Below are positions 6,039-6,750 of a DNA stretch of 6,750 nt, piece by piece. The notes under the pieces were generated by a model that saw only the letters and a program-made list of their open reading frames with translations, was not told where the DNA came from and ran no database searches. The number at the start of each line of letters is the position of its first letter. Positions within the stretch are counted from its first letter, which is position 1. Source of the stretch: an uncultured Cyanobium sp. (GTDB lineage: Bacteria; Cyanobacteriota; Cyanobacteriia; PCC-6307; Cyanobiaceae); NCBI GenBank assembly GCA_937919075.1, contig CALFOF010000199.1:1-6750 (forward strand). The letters run 5' to 3'. Position numbers and translations under genes: made by a program.

Positions 6039-6750
6039 ATGATTTTCGACTGGTTCCGGCGCCAATCCGCACCTCAGCCCGCAACGGCTCCCGCTCCCAT
6101 CGCTCCTGATGAGCTGTCAGACCCCGGGCAACCCGGCAGCCGGGAGAGCTCTGCTGCAGCTGATGAGGTTGGGTCTGCGCCACCCGCCCCTGCTTCTCCT
6201 GTGCCTGCCTCTCCTGCGCCGGTGGAAGCGGCTGTCCCTGCCGCTCCCGCCGTTGATCAGGACGCTCTGGCCTGGGCGCGCGAGGCCTATGCCCGGCTGA
6301 AGGCCCAGCAGGAGGCGGCCAAGGTCCTGCAAGAGCCCACCCCCGCTCCCGAAGCAGCAATCACGGCGCCGCCTGAGCCTCAAGCTGACGCTGAGCCCCA
6401 AGCTCCAGCGGAGCCCACAGGCGTCACCGCATCAGCCACCGCATCAGCCGTCGAACCGGCCCCCGCCCCGGTTGCCGAGCCGCCGCCGTTGGCACCAGAG
6501 TTGTCGCTGCTGGAGCAGGCCGCGGCCCAGCGCCGTGAGCGCCAGCAGGAGTTGCTGGAACGGCCGGAGCCGGAGAGCTCACCCGCCTCCGTCTCCCCTG
6601 CCGCATCAGCCACTTCCAACACTTCTGCCACCACTTCTCCCGCTGCCGACACCGCCACTCCCCAGCTCGGAGCGTTCGATGAAGCCTTCACCTGGTCGGT
6701 GGAGGTGCTGGCGGCCCCAACGCGGGCAAAGGCGCCGACGGCGACGGCGC
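6039..6750 (+). CDS. ftsY: Signal recognition particle receptor FtsY, N-terminal part, cut by window edge
   Basis: FtsY is the SRP receptor GTPase that docks ribosomes making membrane proteins onto the Sec translocon. Only 237 codons are in the window, covering the N-terminal A domain; the NG GTPase domain lies to the right and cannot be checked. The start MIFDWFRRQ is a short hydrophobic-aromatic/basic segment suited to membrane contact. A low-complexity linker follows: by hand count about 100 of 237 residues are Ala or Pro, with about 31 acidic and 13 basic, so it is net acidic like other A domains. Two helical islands interrupt it, QDALAWAREAYARLKAQ (74-90) and LSLLEQAAAQRRERQQELLE (155-174). 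LGAFDEAFTWSVEVLAA (210-226) looks like the usual lead-in to the NG domain in picocyanobacterial FtsY. Identification rests on this, the N-terminus and the nusB linkage; without the G motifs it is strong but not proven. It is 7 bp from nusB with a good ribosome site. Confidence 0.85.
   Translation, partial: MIFDWFRRQSAPQPATAPAPIAPDELSDPGQPGSRESSAAADEVGSAPPAPASPVPASPAPVEAAVPAAPAVDQDALAWAREAYARLKAQQEAAKVLQEPTPAPEAAITAPPEPQADAEPQAPAEPTGVTASATASAVEPAPAPVAEPPPLAPELSLLEQAAAQRRERQQELLERPEPESSPASVSPAASATSNTSATTSPAADTATPQLGAFDEAFTWSVEVLAAPTRAKAPTATA
6426..6449 (+). repeat. Perfect 12-bp tandem duplication in the ftsY linker
   Basis: ACCGCATCAGCC occurs twice back to back and in frame, encoding Thr-Ala-Ser-Ala twice (residues 130-137). 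A 13-base part, CCGCATCAGCCAC, recurs at 6601-6613 in the same reading frame. This points to recent slippage or duplication expanding the disordered linker. Confidence 0.8.

Noticed and set aside
1..6750. Possible new defence, toxin-antitoxin, CRISPR or mobile system
   Set aside because: All the space is taken by conserved housekeeping-type genes with short gaps. No repeats with spacers, transposase, integrase, attachment site or small toxin-like gene was seen.

Overview
The window looks like chromosome from a high-GC picocyanobacterium of the marine Synechococcus / Cyanobium type. The evidence is the gene content and order, and protein sequences that read like picocyanobacterial versions: the extended NusB, the DUF502 protein and the small multi-membrane protein. 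No intact HIP1 octamer (GCGATCGC) was found by eye; HIP1 is abundant in many other cyanobacteria. Strain or species cannot be set from the window alone. All seven genes read as intact vertical housekeeping or conserved genes. I see no mobile element, CRISPR array, tRNA, rRNA or defence system.

Left half, minus strand (1-3851): three genes are read leftwards in the order queG, a secreted TPR protein, and a type IIA topoisomerase A subunit (gyrA/parC-like) whose C-terminus runs off the left edge. Gaps are 27 bp and 76 bp. A small perfect hairpin overlaps the TPR stop codon.

Centre (3852-3882): a 31-bp divergent gap separates queG from the rightward genes. Both flanking genes appear to start with GTG.

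Right half, plus strand (3883-6750): a four-helix membrane protein of unknown role (HpsJ-like) is followed, after 80 bp, by a tight cluster of a DUF502 membrane protein, nusB and ftsY. The gaps in that cluster are 26 bp and 7 bp. ftsY runs off the right edge; only its Ala/Pro-rich N-terminal A domain is present, and the GTPase domain lies outside.

Together the genes cover DNA topology (GyrA), tRNA wobble-base modification (QueG), rRNA transcription antitermination (NusB), membrane-protein targeting (FtsY), and three envelope or membrane proteins of unknown role. From memory, this order matches the block beside dnaN-purL-purF in Prochlorococcus and marine Synechococcus. On that basis purF would be expected just past the left edge, and a PP2C-type phosphatase then argH past the right edge. 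I do not see a previously undescribed system here. The most interesting points are the unusual GyrA-type subunit, the short divergent gap, the expanded NusB, and the repeat-bearing FtsY linker.
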